In this document: positions 56,585 to 64,000 of the stretch, one piece after another
How the letters are laid out: every line of letters begins with the position of its first letter
Position numbering within the stretch: the stretch's first letter is position 1
Assembly: GCA_965197395.1 (NCBI GenBank)
Contig: CBDANB010000006.1
Coordinates: 1,081,748-1,145,747 of the forward strand
Length of the DNA: 64,000 nt
From: CAZYFH01 sp965197395
GTDB taxonomy: Bacteria > Acidobacteriota > Vicinamibacteria > Vicinamibacterales > UBA8438
Direction: 5' to 3'
The notes under the pieces: model-generated
Databases searched by the model: none
What the model saw: the letters and a program-made list of their open reading frames with translations, nothing else
Told to the model about the DNA's origin: nothing
Made by a program: the position numbers and the translations under genes

Positions 56585-57867
56585 ATGAGCGATGAGCTGA
56601 AGCGCGACTATCAGGAGAAGCTCGGCAAGAAGTTTGGGGCCATCTTCCACGGCGTCTCGTACGACTGGGCGGGCGGATGGGTCAGGCTCAACGAGTACCG
56701 GGGCCTTTTCGGTGACCCGGCTCATATCGAGTTCATCAATACGTTTAGTGGTCCGTTTATGGGGGATGTGCAGCAAGTTTTCTGGCGCGATCTGTTGCTC
56801 CACATCACTCGGCTGACCGACCCTGCCGCCATCGGAAAAAAGGAGGTTCCTCTCAGGGATCGGTGCAGCTTTGGCCGGTTCCATGGCTAATAAGTCAAGC
56901 ATTGTCATCGACTTACGTGGCTGGAGAACACCGTCTGTATCTGGAGAGGAACTGCAGGCTCTCGGAAAGTCCGGCCCACGGTACACGGCGGAAATCGCGA
57001 GGGGCCTGCCAGTGCCAAGGGGCTGAACAGTCAGCGAGGGTTCGGCCCAGCGGTAAAACGTCGGCGAAAGTCCAGGCCGCGTTCCACGAGTGTTCATGGT
57101 TCGTCGCCCTGTAAATGCCAGCGCCTCAGCACCTTGAGGTGGGACCGGCTGCCGTCGAGCAGGCCCCCCACCAAAAGCGGGGCCCGCGCAGGCGGCCGTC
57201 GACTGAGCGATAGACGACTTCACCGCTGATTCGCGGGCACGAACACATCCGCAGCCTCTTTCCACGGCGTGGCTGACCTGCTGGGGGCTGAATCGTGCAC
57301 ACATTTGTGTGAGGAACCAAAAAGGAGAACATCACTGTTACACGGCTCACGGACTTTCGCGACGACCCAGAGTTGCGTGATCGGTTCCCGGACGTTTGTG
57401 ACGACCCAGCGTTGCGTGATCGGGTGAAGTCTCTTGCTGATATTGCGGAAGAGAACGCTCGATTCGCACGTGACTGGCGCAATCGACGCATTAGTCATTC
57501 GGATCTGAACCTGGCGATCGATCCAGATGCGGAGTCTCTAGCTCCGACTACCCTTGCCTCGGTCCAGAGCGTGCTCGACGCTGTTCATGCTGCTCTCGAT
57601 GCCATTTCGTCCGCTTTCATGGACGTCCACATTTCAAATCGTGTTACTGCGAGCGAGCCTCGGGCTACGGCGTTTTTGAACTATGCTCAGATGCTTGTGA
57701 CTGCGGTTCGGTACGTGGACTCGCTCATAGATCCTGCCGGAAGCGCGCCGTTTAACGACACCGATGTTGCGGCCAGCTTTCTCGCCAAGGCTGTTGGCCG
57801 TGAACCCACCATGGATGAGATTCTCCAAATCATCTACTTGCGCCAAGCTGTTCGCCGGTTCAGCTGA
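56585..57867 (+). pseudogene. AbiU2-like HEPN protein interrupted by a family B element
   Basis: The 5' part reads LGKKFGAIFHGVSYDWAGGW, VRLNEYRGLFGDPAHIEFIN and DLLLHITRLTDPAAIGKK, the recognisable AbiU2/HEPN helical core. The 3' part continues ENITVTRLTDFRDDPELRDR and NARFARDWRNRRISHSDLNL. In the second, RNRRISHSD resembles the RxxxxH HEPN RNase motif (Arg, His). Removing the element and one AAAAAGGA duplication gives a 266-residue frame. AbiU2-type proteins are linked to phage abortive infection; an RNase role is inferred. The current product would stop 14 residues into the element. Confidence 0.83.
56845..57318 (+). mobile_element. Family B element inside the AbiU2-like gene
   Basis: The 474-bp copy has an 8-bp duplication AAAAAGGA at 56837-56844 and 57319-57326. 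Sequence and orientation are the same as the copies at 28105 and 54992. It enters the gene in the same reading phase as in hicA, so both broken proteins end with the same foreign tail (EVPLRDRCSFGRFHG). Confidence 0.94.
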
Positions 57868-57892
57868 CCTTTAGTACTAGTTGCCGTGGGAG

Positions 57893-58525
57893 ACCCCCCG
57901 GCTTTGCCGGGGCGGCCAGCAGCGTTTGACGTATCCGGGAGTCGCGTGAGGAAACTCCTTCCCGTGAGCCGCACAAGCATCACGAGAAGGAGTCCTCATG
58001 ACGACGTACCGAAGTCTCAATCATACGAAATGGCACTGCCAGTATCACGTAGTGTTCATTCCGAAGTACCGGAAGAAAGCGATGTATGGAGGCGTCCGGC
58101 AGCAGCTGGGCGAGGTGCTGCGGCAGCTGGCGCGGCACCGCGAGAGCCAGGTGGAGGAGGGGCATCTGCTGCCCGACCACGTCCACATGTTGGTGTCGAT
58201 CCCCCCGAAGTACTCGGTGGCGCAGGTGATCGGGTATCTCAAGGGGAAGAGCGCGATCCACATCGCTCGGGAGTTTGCGGGGCGGTCCCGGAACTTCGTG
58301 GGGCAGCACTTCTGGGCGCGCGGGTATTTTGTCTCGACGGTGGGCCGTGATGAACGGATCATCCGGGACTATATCCAGCAGCAGGAGCGAGAGGATCGGC
58401 GGCTGGATCAGTTGCCGTTGGACTAGAGCCGCCACCGTCAGGTGGCTCAAGTGACCGCGCAGCGGTCACGTCAGCCGCTTTGAGCGGCTCACAACTAAAG
58501 CCCCCGGCTTTGCCGGGGGATACTT
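57893..58525 (+). mobile_element. IS200-type element with terminal hairpins
   Basis: It carries one Y1 transposase gene. Hairpins CCCCGGCTTTGCCGGGG near 57897 and CCCCCGGCTTTGCCGGGG at 58501-58519 sit at the two ends, as in IS200/IS605 elements, where TnpA reads such hairpins in single strands. No tnpB is present. Exact cleavage sites are not resolved. Confidence 0.8.
57998..58426 (+). CDS. tnpA: IS200-family TnpA (Y1 HUH transposase)
   Basis: The 142-residue protein starts MTTYRSLNHTKWHCQYHVVF. The HUH motif is DHVHMLVSIPPKYSVAQVIG and the catalytic Tyr lies in RDYIQQQ near residue 130. Length and motifs are those of IS200 TnpA, which moves as single-stranded DNA through the lagging strand. 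Intact, with AGAAGGAG just upstream of the ATG. Confidence 0.95.
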   Translation: MTTYRSLNHTKWHCQYHVVFIPKYRKKAMYGGVRQQLGEVLRQLARHRESQVEEGHLLPDHVHMLVSIPPKYSVAQVIGYLKGKSAIHIAREFAGRSRNFVGQHFWARGYFVSTVGRDERIIRDYIQQQEREDRRLDQLPLD

Positions 58526-59245
58526 ACTGGGTCTGCCGTTTCCGAGCATTTTGAGGCATGAAAGTTTTTCGTGGGTGAAGTGGTACGGCCCTGACGGCTC
58601 CGCAAGTGCGGAGACTTCTCCGAGTCGAGTGGATTTGGTGGCGTTCTCTCGGACCACGATGGCTCGATCAGCTTCCGACTGGGCCGCGAGACCGTTGACC
58701 CGACAAGCCATCAGCTCCCAGGGAGGTGGGCCCATGCGTGATGTCGAACTGGACCGCTGCGTCCTCGGACTGCAGTCGACCGGCGAACAACTATGTTCGC
58801 GTCAACACCGTCGACCTGTACACGCCGAACGCTCGATTTACCCCGTGGAAAGCTATCAGGTGCGCTATTTGGGGGATACTTACTTCTGCCGTTTCCGAGC
58901 GAGGCATGAAAGACGGTGAAGTGTACGGCCTGACGGCTCCGCAAGTGCGGAGACTTCTCGAGTCGAGTGGATTTGGTGGCTTCTCTCGGACCCGATGGCT
59001 CGATCCCCGACTGGGCCGCGAGACCGTTGACCCGCCAGGCCACGTCGAGATCATGGGAGCGGTGGGCCACGAGCCTCTGCCACGGCACGCTGAACATTTC
59101 ATGCAGAGCGGCCCTGGGCTCGATCAGGTGCTCGAGCACTTCCGTGGACACGACAAGATCGAACGTGCCGCCTCGGCAGCCGATGGGCGTCGGCAACCAG
59201 CGCTACGTTGCCGACGTTGCGAATATCGACCGCAATAACATCTCG
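58526..59245. other. Mosaic of methyltransferase pieces and a family A fragment
   Basis: A family A fragment occupies 58728-58845. A segment of about 175 bp (TCTGCCGTTTCCGAGC ... GAGACCGTTGACCCG) occurs twice, at 58536-58710 and 58884-59037. The first copy has extra short inserts, one of which (TTTTTCGTGGGTGA) matches family A. Plus-strand GEVYGLTAPQVRRLLESSGF and minus-strand FDLVVSTEVLEHLIEPRAAL are both methyltransferase-like, so parts of one gene now face opposite ways. No intact gene is present. Confidence 0.55.
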
Positions 59246-60745
59246 GGCTCCTCCGCAGAATCTGTGGGTGATTTAACCTATCGGTGGGTGACTTGGTAGA
59301 TGGGATGCCCTGTGGAAGGTTGTGGAAAACGCGCAGCGTTTTCCACGGCGCGGTGGGCGCGGTTTGTGCGTCCACGGCGCCGACAGCGTCCATAGGGCCC
59401 GGGCGGCACCATGCGCAACGCATCCCGCCTCGACCCTGAGACAATGGTGGTTGCGAAACGACACCACTGTGCTCGGAGGCGAACAGCGGGATGCAGATCA
59501 AGACTATCCTGAATCGGATTCAGAAGTATCGCGGCTTCGTGTATGGGTCCATGCGGCTGCACGGGCAGGGGACGACGCTCCGGCTCGAGGTCGAAATCTA
59601 CCCGCACCTGCGCAACGGCCCCCGGTGTGCTGGCTGCGGGCACCGCGGCCCTCAGTACGACACGCTCGCCACGCGGTGGTTCGAGTTCGTGCCGCTCTGG
59701 GGTCTCCGCGTCTTCTTCCTGTATCGCATGCGCCGGGTCGACTGCGCGACCTGCGGCCACGTGCGAGTCGAGCAGGTGCCGTGGGCGGAGGGGAAGCACC
59801 AGCTGACGACCACCTACGCGTGGTTCCTGGCGCGGTGGGCGAAGCGCCTGAGCTGGCGCGAGGTCGCGACGACCTTTCGGACCAGCTGGGAGAGCGTCTA
59901 CCGGGCCGTGGCGCTGGCCGTCGACTGGGGCCGGGCGCACCAGGATCTGACGGGGATTGAGGCCGGGGCCGGGCGCACCAGGATCTGACGGGGATTGAGG
60001 CCGTGGGCATCGACGAGATCCAGTGGCAGCATGGGCACCGCTACCTGACCCTCGTCTACCAGATCGACCCCGGGCATACGCGGCTCCTGTGGATCGGCCA
60101 GGCGCGCCGCGTCAAGACGGTGCTGCGGTTCTTCCGCTGGTTCGGCGCGGCGCGGACGCAAGCGCTGCAGTTCGTCTGCAGCGACATGTGGAAGCCGTAT
60201 CTCAAGGTGGTCGCCAAGAAAGCTGGCCCCGCCTTACACATCCCCGACCGATTTCACATCGCGCTCAACATGAATAAAGCGATCGACACCGTGCGGCGCG
60301 AAGAGGTCCGCGAGTTGAAGCACAAGGGCCGTCCGGCGTGGCTGACCAAGGCCCGGTGGCTGTTGCTGCGGCGCCGCGACCATCGGACGACGGCGGACCG
60401 GAGCCGCCTCCGGGATCTCGTCCGCCTCAACCTGAAAGCGGTGCGCAGCATGTTGCTGCGCGAAGACTTCGAGCCGTTCTGGCGGTATCGATCGGCCCAC
60501 TGGGCGGGCCTGTTCTTGGACCGGTGGTGTACCCAGGTGATGCGGTCGCGCATCGACCCGATGAAGAAGGTCGCGCGCTCACTGCGCACGCACCGCGCCT
60601 TGTTGTTGAACTGGTGCAAAGCCCGCGGCCAGATTTCAGCGGGCGCGGTCGAAGGATTGAACAACAAGGCCAAACTCACCACCAAAAAGGCCTATGGCTT
60701 TCGGACCTATCGATGTCTCGAAATCGCCCTGTACCACACGCTGGG
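59246..60745 (+). mobile_element. ISL3-family element, copy 2, truncated
   Basis: The left end GGCTCCTCCGCAGAATCTGT is intact and the hairpin module lies at 59308-59397. The leader lacks about 70 bp found in copy 1. The right end is missing: similarity to copy 1 stops at 60745, about 55 bp before the expected terminus, where an IS21 istA fragment begins. No target duplication can be checked. Confidence 0.9.
59491..60745 (+). pseudogene. tnpA: ISL3 transposase, disrupted by a 38-bp tandem duplication
   Basis: The frame matches the transposase at 2344 with few substitutions. It breaks after DLTGIEA because a 38-bp unit (59927-59964) is repeated directly at 59965-60002; 38 is not a multiple of three, so the frame shifts and stops. 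It resumes VGIDEIQWQHGHRYLTLVYQ downstream. The C-terminus is also lost. Only an internal start could make the catalytic part. Confidence 0.9.
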
Positions 60746-60864
60746 TAGCCGCTGGCCGTCTCTCGGCGAACGCCGGTCGCCTCCTCGATGCGTCGCAGCG
60801 ACCACCCGAGTCGCCCCAGCGCCAGAACTTGCTGTCGTGTGTGTTCGCTCAAGACGTTGCTCAT
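60745..60864 (-). pseudogene. istA: IS21 istA N-terminal fragment
   Basis: The minus strand from the ATG at 60864 reads MSNVLSEHTRQQVLALGRLG and WSLRRIEEATGVRRETASGY, the IstA helix-turn-helix start. It is cut at the ISL3 remnant after 40 residues. The repeat GGCCGGTTTT at 60921 and 60948 probably belongs to the element's end. The stretch to 61079 holds no gene. Confidence 0.75.
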
Positions 60865-61079
60865 CCGGCGTAGGAACCGCGGTTCCCCGCCGACGTCAAC
60901 GCCTCAACGCGCTACGTGTGGTGGCCGGTTTTCAGGTGTCGATCGATGGCCGGTTTTGGGTGTCCACCGAGGTCCGGAGCTCTGAGGCGCAGCATGTACT
61001 TGCGACCCATTCAGCTGCGATAGCTGGCGAGGCGGACCCTCGGGATGTGATCTTGTTCAAGCGAAAAGGATGCACCGGG

Positions 61080-61655
61080 TCACTTCAGGCGATAAAGTCC
61101 ACGCTGAATCTGCATGAACAGTTCAGTATTCGTCCCACCTGGATTGCCCACACGATGCTTCGCGAGGAAGTTGCCTGCCCAGTGAATCTTCAGCACCCGA
61201 TTCACGTCGGCCGCGCGAAATTGTCGAGGAATGGCGCCTGACCGGACGCCTTGCCGGATGCGGCGTATCGTATCTCGTTCGTCACGCCCCACCCGCGCGG
61301 CTCCATTTGCTCCACTCTTGGGCCAGCGGGCGCTAACCCGGACGGGCGGTGCCTGCTCGCTCGGACTGCGACAGAGCGCAGTCGCAACGTTTGGAAGACC
61401 CTGTCTACGTCTTGCAACGCGTAGAACCGGAAAGGTGACCCCGCCAGCGACTCGCGGCTGTCCGTCGATGTGCCCTGCCAGTATTTCCCACCAGTTTCGG
61501 CGGGTCCGTTTGCCCTCAGCCCTCCAACGTTGCATCACGGACTCGATCTGATCAGCGATATCACCGTAGCCGTTCCCTCGCAGCCAGACCCGCGCGTCGT
61601 CGTCGCCAAGCGCGGGGCGAACCGTTGACTCGTCGTCAGGCTTCTTCTTTGGCAC
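61080..61655 (-). CDS. Conserved hypothetical protein, possible restriction-system accessory
   Basis: The 191-residue protein starts with GTG at 61655 and reads DDARVWLRGNGYGDIADQIE, SVMQRWRAEGKRTRRNWWEI and AGGVTFPVLRVARRRQGLP. Its C-terminal block FRAADVNRVLKIHWAGNFLA and GLYRLK is a winged-helix-like module of the DUF7669 kind, often at the end of restriction-linked proteins. It overlaps the truncated upstream gene by 20 bp, so the two formed an operon. Function not known. Frame intact. Confidence 0.55.
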   Translation of the reverse strand: MPKKKPDDESTVRPALGDDDARVWLRGNGYGDIADQIESVMQRWRAEGKRTRRNWWEILAGHIDGQPRVAGGVTFPVLRVARRRQGLPNVATALCRSPSEQAPPVRVSARWPKSGANGAARVGRDERDTIRRIRQGVRSGAIPRQFRAADVNRVLKIHWAGNFLAKHRVGNPGGTNTELFMQIQRGLYRLK

Positions 61656-61851
61656 GCCAGATATGCAACCGCGGATTCCCGACTCCGCTCTCGGTCATCC
61701 AGATCTCTGCTTCCCCAGCCACCTGGATCACACTTTCGACGAAAAGATGGTGAAAAAACCAGCCTACTTGTTTCGCATGCGCTTCGTCGTTGCATGGGAA
61801 TATGAATCGCGTAACCGCCGTCGTTTCGTCGATCAGATAGCGCCCACCTCC
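61636..61851 (-). pseudogene. C-terminal fragment of an unrecognised gene, cut by IS3
   Basis: The minus strand reads GGRYLIDETTAVTRFIFPCN, then DEAHAKQVGWFFHHLFVESV and LHIWRAKEEA before the stop. Its 5' part is replaced by the IS3 element at 61852. It overlaps the start of the gene at 61655, suggesting a translationally coupled pair. I do not recognise the family. Confidence 0.5.
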
Positions 61852-61913
61852 TGCGCCCCAGGGTTTCCTTGGACACTTGATTGCGAGAGAGTACTCGCAG
61901 GAGGAGTGTCGAA

Positions 61914-62294
61914 ATGGGGAAGCCAGATCAAGGTGCGGCGGCGGCGGAGGGAGCCCGGAGGGCGACCGGAGATGCTGCCGGGAACGGCCGTGGGGGACGG
62001 TTTTCGGCCCGGCGCAAGCGCGAGACGGTGCTGCGTCTGCTGCGCGGCGAGGATCTTGAGTCCGTGTCGCGGGAGCTGGGGATCACGGCGGCGCGGGCCT
62101 CGCAGTGGCGGGATCAGTTTCTGGCCGCAGGCCAGGCCAGCCTGAAGAGCCGGGCGCCGGACGCCCGGGACGAGGCCAATCGTCGGCTGCAAGCCAAGAT
62201 CGGTGAGTTACTGATGGAGAACGAACTGCTCTACGCGAAGGTGGACCAGTTGGAGGCGGCCGGCCCTTTGGCCCGGCGGAGGTCGAGGCGATGA
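61914..62294 (+). CDS. IS3-family OrfA
   Basis: From the ATG at 61914, preceded by AGGAGGAG, the 126-residue protein carries the HTH RRKRETVLRLLRGEDLESVS and RELGITAARASQWRDQFLAA with a C-terminal coil (IGELLMENELLYAKVDQLEA). It overlaps orfB by 4 bp (ATGA). Confidence 0.9.
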   Translation: MGKPDQGAAAAEGARRATGDAAGNGRGGRFSARRKRETVLRLLRGEDLESVSRELGITAARASQWRDQFLAAGQASLKSRAPDARDEANRRLQAKIGELLMENELLYAKVDQLEAAGPLARRRSRR

Positions 62295-63175
62295 AGGGCG
62301 CCCACTCGATCTCCACGCGTCGGGCGTACGGCGTGCAGCGGGTCTGCCGCGTGTGGCACCGCGCCCGCTCCAGCGTGTATGCGCGGCGGCAGGCGACGAC
62401 GTCCCCTTGCCGGCGCGGGCCGGTCGGCGCCGCCCCGGACGACGTCCTGGTCGGCCATATTGGCCGCATGCTCGAGGCGTCGCCGTTTCATGGCGAAGGG
62501 TACCGGAAAGCCTGGGCGAAGCTTCGGGTCGAGGGAATCCGCACGTCCCAGGAGCGGGTGCGCCGGTTGATGCGGGAGCACGACCTCCAGGCCCCGCACC
62601 GCGTGGGCCACGCGCACGGCCCGAAGGCGCACGACGGGACCATCACCACCGAGGCCCCCGATGTGATGTGGGGCACGGACATGACGACCACGGTGACCGT
62701 GAGTGAGGGCGCGGCCTTCGTCTTCGTGGCCGTCGATCACTGCACAACCGAGTGCATCGGCCTGCATGCGGCCAAGCGCGGGACCCGATTTGAGGCCCTG
62801 GAGCCGATCCGCCAGGGCGTCCGCGAACGCTTCGGTGAGATCGGCGACGGCGTGGCCTGCGGGCTCCGGCTCCGGCACGACCACGGGTCGAACTATCTGG
62901 CCGACGACTTTCAACAGGAGGTCGCGTTCTTCGGCATCGAGAGCTCGCCGAGTTTCGTGCGGGAACCCGAAGGCAACGGCGTCGCGGAACGCTTCATCCG
63001 CACGCTGAAGGAGAATCTGTTGTGGGTGCGGAGCTTCGACACCATCGAGGAGCTCCGCCTGGCCCTGCTTGCGTTCAAGCGAACGTACAACGAGCAGTGG
63101 ATGCTGGAGAAATACCACTATCGAAGTCCCGCTCAGGTGCGACGTGACCTCGTCGGGCTGGACGCGGCAGCGTAG
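62291..63175 (+). CDS. IS3-family OrfB transposase
   Basis: The 294-residue protein has HTH_21 (PFHGEGYRKAWAKLRVEGIR) and an rve core: VMWGTDMTTTVT, LRHDHGSNYLADDFQQ and EPEGNGVAERFIRTLKENLL, giving the DDE triad. It is intact and differs from the IS3 copy at 6702. Translation is expected by coupling or frameshift from orfA. Confidence 0.92.
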   Translation: MKGAHSISTRRAYGVQRVCRVWHRARSSVYARRQATTSPCRRGPVGAAPDDVLVGHIGRMLEASPFHGEGYRKAWAKLRVEGIRTSQERVRRLMREHDLQAPHRVGHAHGPKAHDGTITTEAPDVMWGTDMTTTVTVSEGAAFVFVAVDHCTTECIGLHAAKRGTRFEALEPIRQGVRERFGEIGDGVACGLRLRHDHGSNYLADDFQQEVAFFGIESSPSFVREPEGNGVAERFIRTLKENLLWVRSFDTIEELRLALLAFKRTYNEQWMLEKYHYRSPAQVRRDLVGLDAAA

Positions 63176-63349
63176 ATGCGAATACCGTCAAACCACTGTC
63201 CAAGAACCCTGGGGCGCTACACAGTGGATGCTGGAGAAATACCACTATCGAAGTCCCCGCTCAGGTGCGACGTGACCTCGTCGGGCTGGACGCGGCAGCG
63301 TAGATGCGAATACCGTCAAACCACTGTCCAAGAACCCTGGGGCGCTACA
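63095..63349 (+). repeat. Tandem duplication of the IS3 3' end
   Basis: Two units of 127 and 128 bp starting CAGTGGATGCTGGAGAAATA stand head to tail. They differ by one C in the run after CGAAGTCC. The second unit's coding part is out of frame and irrelevant to orfB, which already stops in the first. Confidence 0.88.
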
Positions 63350-63388
63350 GCTGGGGGCTGAATCGTGCACACATTTGTGTGAGGAACC
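63350..63388 (+). mobile_element. Solitary right end of a family B element
   Basis: The 39 bp GCTGGGGGCTGAATCGTGCA through GAGGAACC equal the right terminus of family B. The left 435 bp are gone, apparently lost with the IS3 insertion. The following AACTAAGT would be the right target duplication. It lies about 47 bp before the TonB receptor start. Confidence 0.85.
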
Positions 63389-63435
63389 AACTAAGTTTCG
63401 CTCACCTTCCGTTAACGATACACAGGAGCATACCG

Positions 63436-64000
63436 ATGGCTTGTCTTGAGCTGCAACGGCACGGCCGCGTCCGACGGTTTTTCTACCATCATCCACACAC
63501 TGTTCTTGCGCTGGTGCTGGTGTTTGCCGTCGGCGTGTTTGCGCCCGGCGTGGCCAGCGCCCAGGACGCGACGATCGCCGGACGGTCACCGACACGACGG
63601 GCGGCATTCTCCCCGGCGTCACCGTGGACGCGCAGGACGCGGCGGGGAGCGCGCAGGTGACCGTCACCGACGGGACCGGCCAGTTCACGTTCAGCGGACT
63701 TGTCCCGGGGACGTACGACGTGACGTTCACCCTCTCCGGCTTCACCGCGCCCGCGCAGGTGGTGGAGGTGCGCGGCGGCGCCACGGTCGCCCTCGACGTG
63801 GAGATGGCGGTCGGCGGGCTTGCCGAGCAGGTGGTCGTCGTCGGGACCCGCGCCCAGCCCCGGTCGGTGACCGCCTCGGCCGTGCCGATCGACGTCATCC
63901 GCAACGAGGATTTCGTCAGCCAGGGCAGTACGGACCTGGCCGAGCAGTTGCGGACCGTCGTCCCCTCGTTCAACATCAGCATTCAACCAATCAGCGACGC
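63436..64000 (+). pseudogene. TonB-dependent receptor with carboxypeptidase-regulatory N-terminus, 5' part only, frameshifted
   Basis: The ATG at 63436 follows CAGGAG. The signal peptide is TVLALVLVFAVGVFAPGVAS. After DATIAG the frame shifts by one base near 63580 and continues VTDTTGGILPGVTVDAQDAA, GQFTFSGLVPGTYDVTFTLS and VEMAVGGLAEQVVVVGTRAQ, the regulatory domain. The TonB box/plug start SAVPIDVIRNEDFVSQGSTD then follows. The rest is outside the window. Such receptors import large substrates in Acidobacteriota and Bacteroidota. A single-base sequencing error could explain the shift. Confidence 0.75.

Larger units (their letters stand above)
61852..63349 (+). mobile_element. IS3-family element, copy 2, with a duplicated 3' end
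   Basis: The left end reads TGCGCCCCAGGGTTTCCTTG and the reversed right end TGTAGCGCCCCAGGGTTCTT. The last 127 bp (63095-63221), including the orfB tail and the terminus, are repeated at 63222-63349 with one extra base. The element therefore has two right ends in tandem. It abuts a family B end fragment at 63350. Confidence 0.85.

Noticed and set aside
28105..57318. Family B copies as template/variable repeats of a diversity-generating retroelement
   Set aside because: Copies are identical rather than A-substituted, each is flanked by its own 8-bp duplication, and the only reverse transcriptase here is a group II intron type.
28105..57318. Repeated 474-bp units as a CRISPR-like or phage satellite array
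   Set aside because: Units are dispersed, carry inverted termini and duplications, and are not separated by regular spacers; no cas genes are visible.
57893..58525. IS200 hairpins as transcription terminators only
   Set aside because: They sit at both ends of a Y1 transposase gene in the arrangement used for strand recognition, so element ends are the better explanation.

Overview
The window looks like a chromosome segment of a GC-rich uncultured bacterium, most plausibly an Acidobacteriota of the Vicinamibacteria type. The evidence is the gene content: secreted quinoprotein dehydrogenase, carboxypeptidase-regulatory-domain proteins, a TonB receptor with a carboxypeptidase-regulatory N-terminus, CRTAC1/ASPIC and DUF1552 fragments, and a signal-peptide ankyrin protein. 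The taxon is an inference from gene families; there is no rRNA gene.

Layout. 1-7.97 kb is an accessory island with TIR-type genes (two MTH538-like, one DUF4062), an alpha/beta-hydrolase, a zinc ribbon, an ISL3 and an IS3 element. It stops at a tRNA-like 3' fragment (8.23-8.27 kb) that looks like an attachment scar. 8.3-25.7 kb is metabolic chromosome: PQQ dehydrogenase, CxxCH protein, PilZ protein, Gfo/Idh oxidoreductase, TAT flavoprotein, diheme cytochrome c, ankyrin protein and a CRTAC1-DUF1552 fusion. It is interrupted at 14-16.9 kb by a three-level nest (MITE inside a group II intron inside an IS6 transposase gene). 25.7-38 kb is a second accessory block: HigBA, a Mrr-nSTAND3 defence gene broken by several insertions, a complete istAB pair and an IS1595-type unit with two passenger genes. 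38-53 kb mixes two outer-membrane barrel paralogues, a methyltransferase and a membrane sulfatase-like protein with plasmid-type debris (ArdC-like fragments). 53.2-63.4 kb is a third accessory block: HicBA and an AbiU2-like gene, both broken, plus IS256, IS200, ISL3 and IS3 elements. The window ends in a TonB receptor.

The unifying feature is two families of short elements without transposase. Family A is about 366 bp (ends GGCTATATCC / GGGTCTATCC). Family B is 474-475 bp (ends GGTTCCTC). The three A copies and the four full-length B copies each have perfect 8-bp target duplications. A shares a roughly 90-bp nested inverted repeat with the leader of the resident ISL3 transposase, and one B end matches the ISL3 end at 21 of 31 positions, so both are probably mobilised by ISL3-family transposases.

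These and other insertions have broken nearly every toxic or defence effector in the window: TIR (element end at base 114), TIR (ISL3), Mrr-nSTAND3 (IS256 and A, with A+B placed at its start codon), HicB (IS256), HicA (B) and AbiU2 (B). Most of these reading frames can be rebuilt by removing one element plus one target duplication. HigBA, the hydrolase, the DUF4062 gene and the zinc-ribbon ORF remain uninterrupted.
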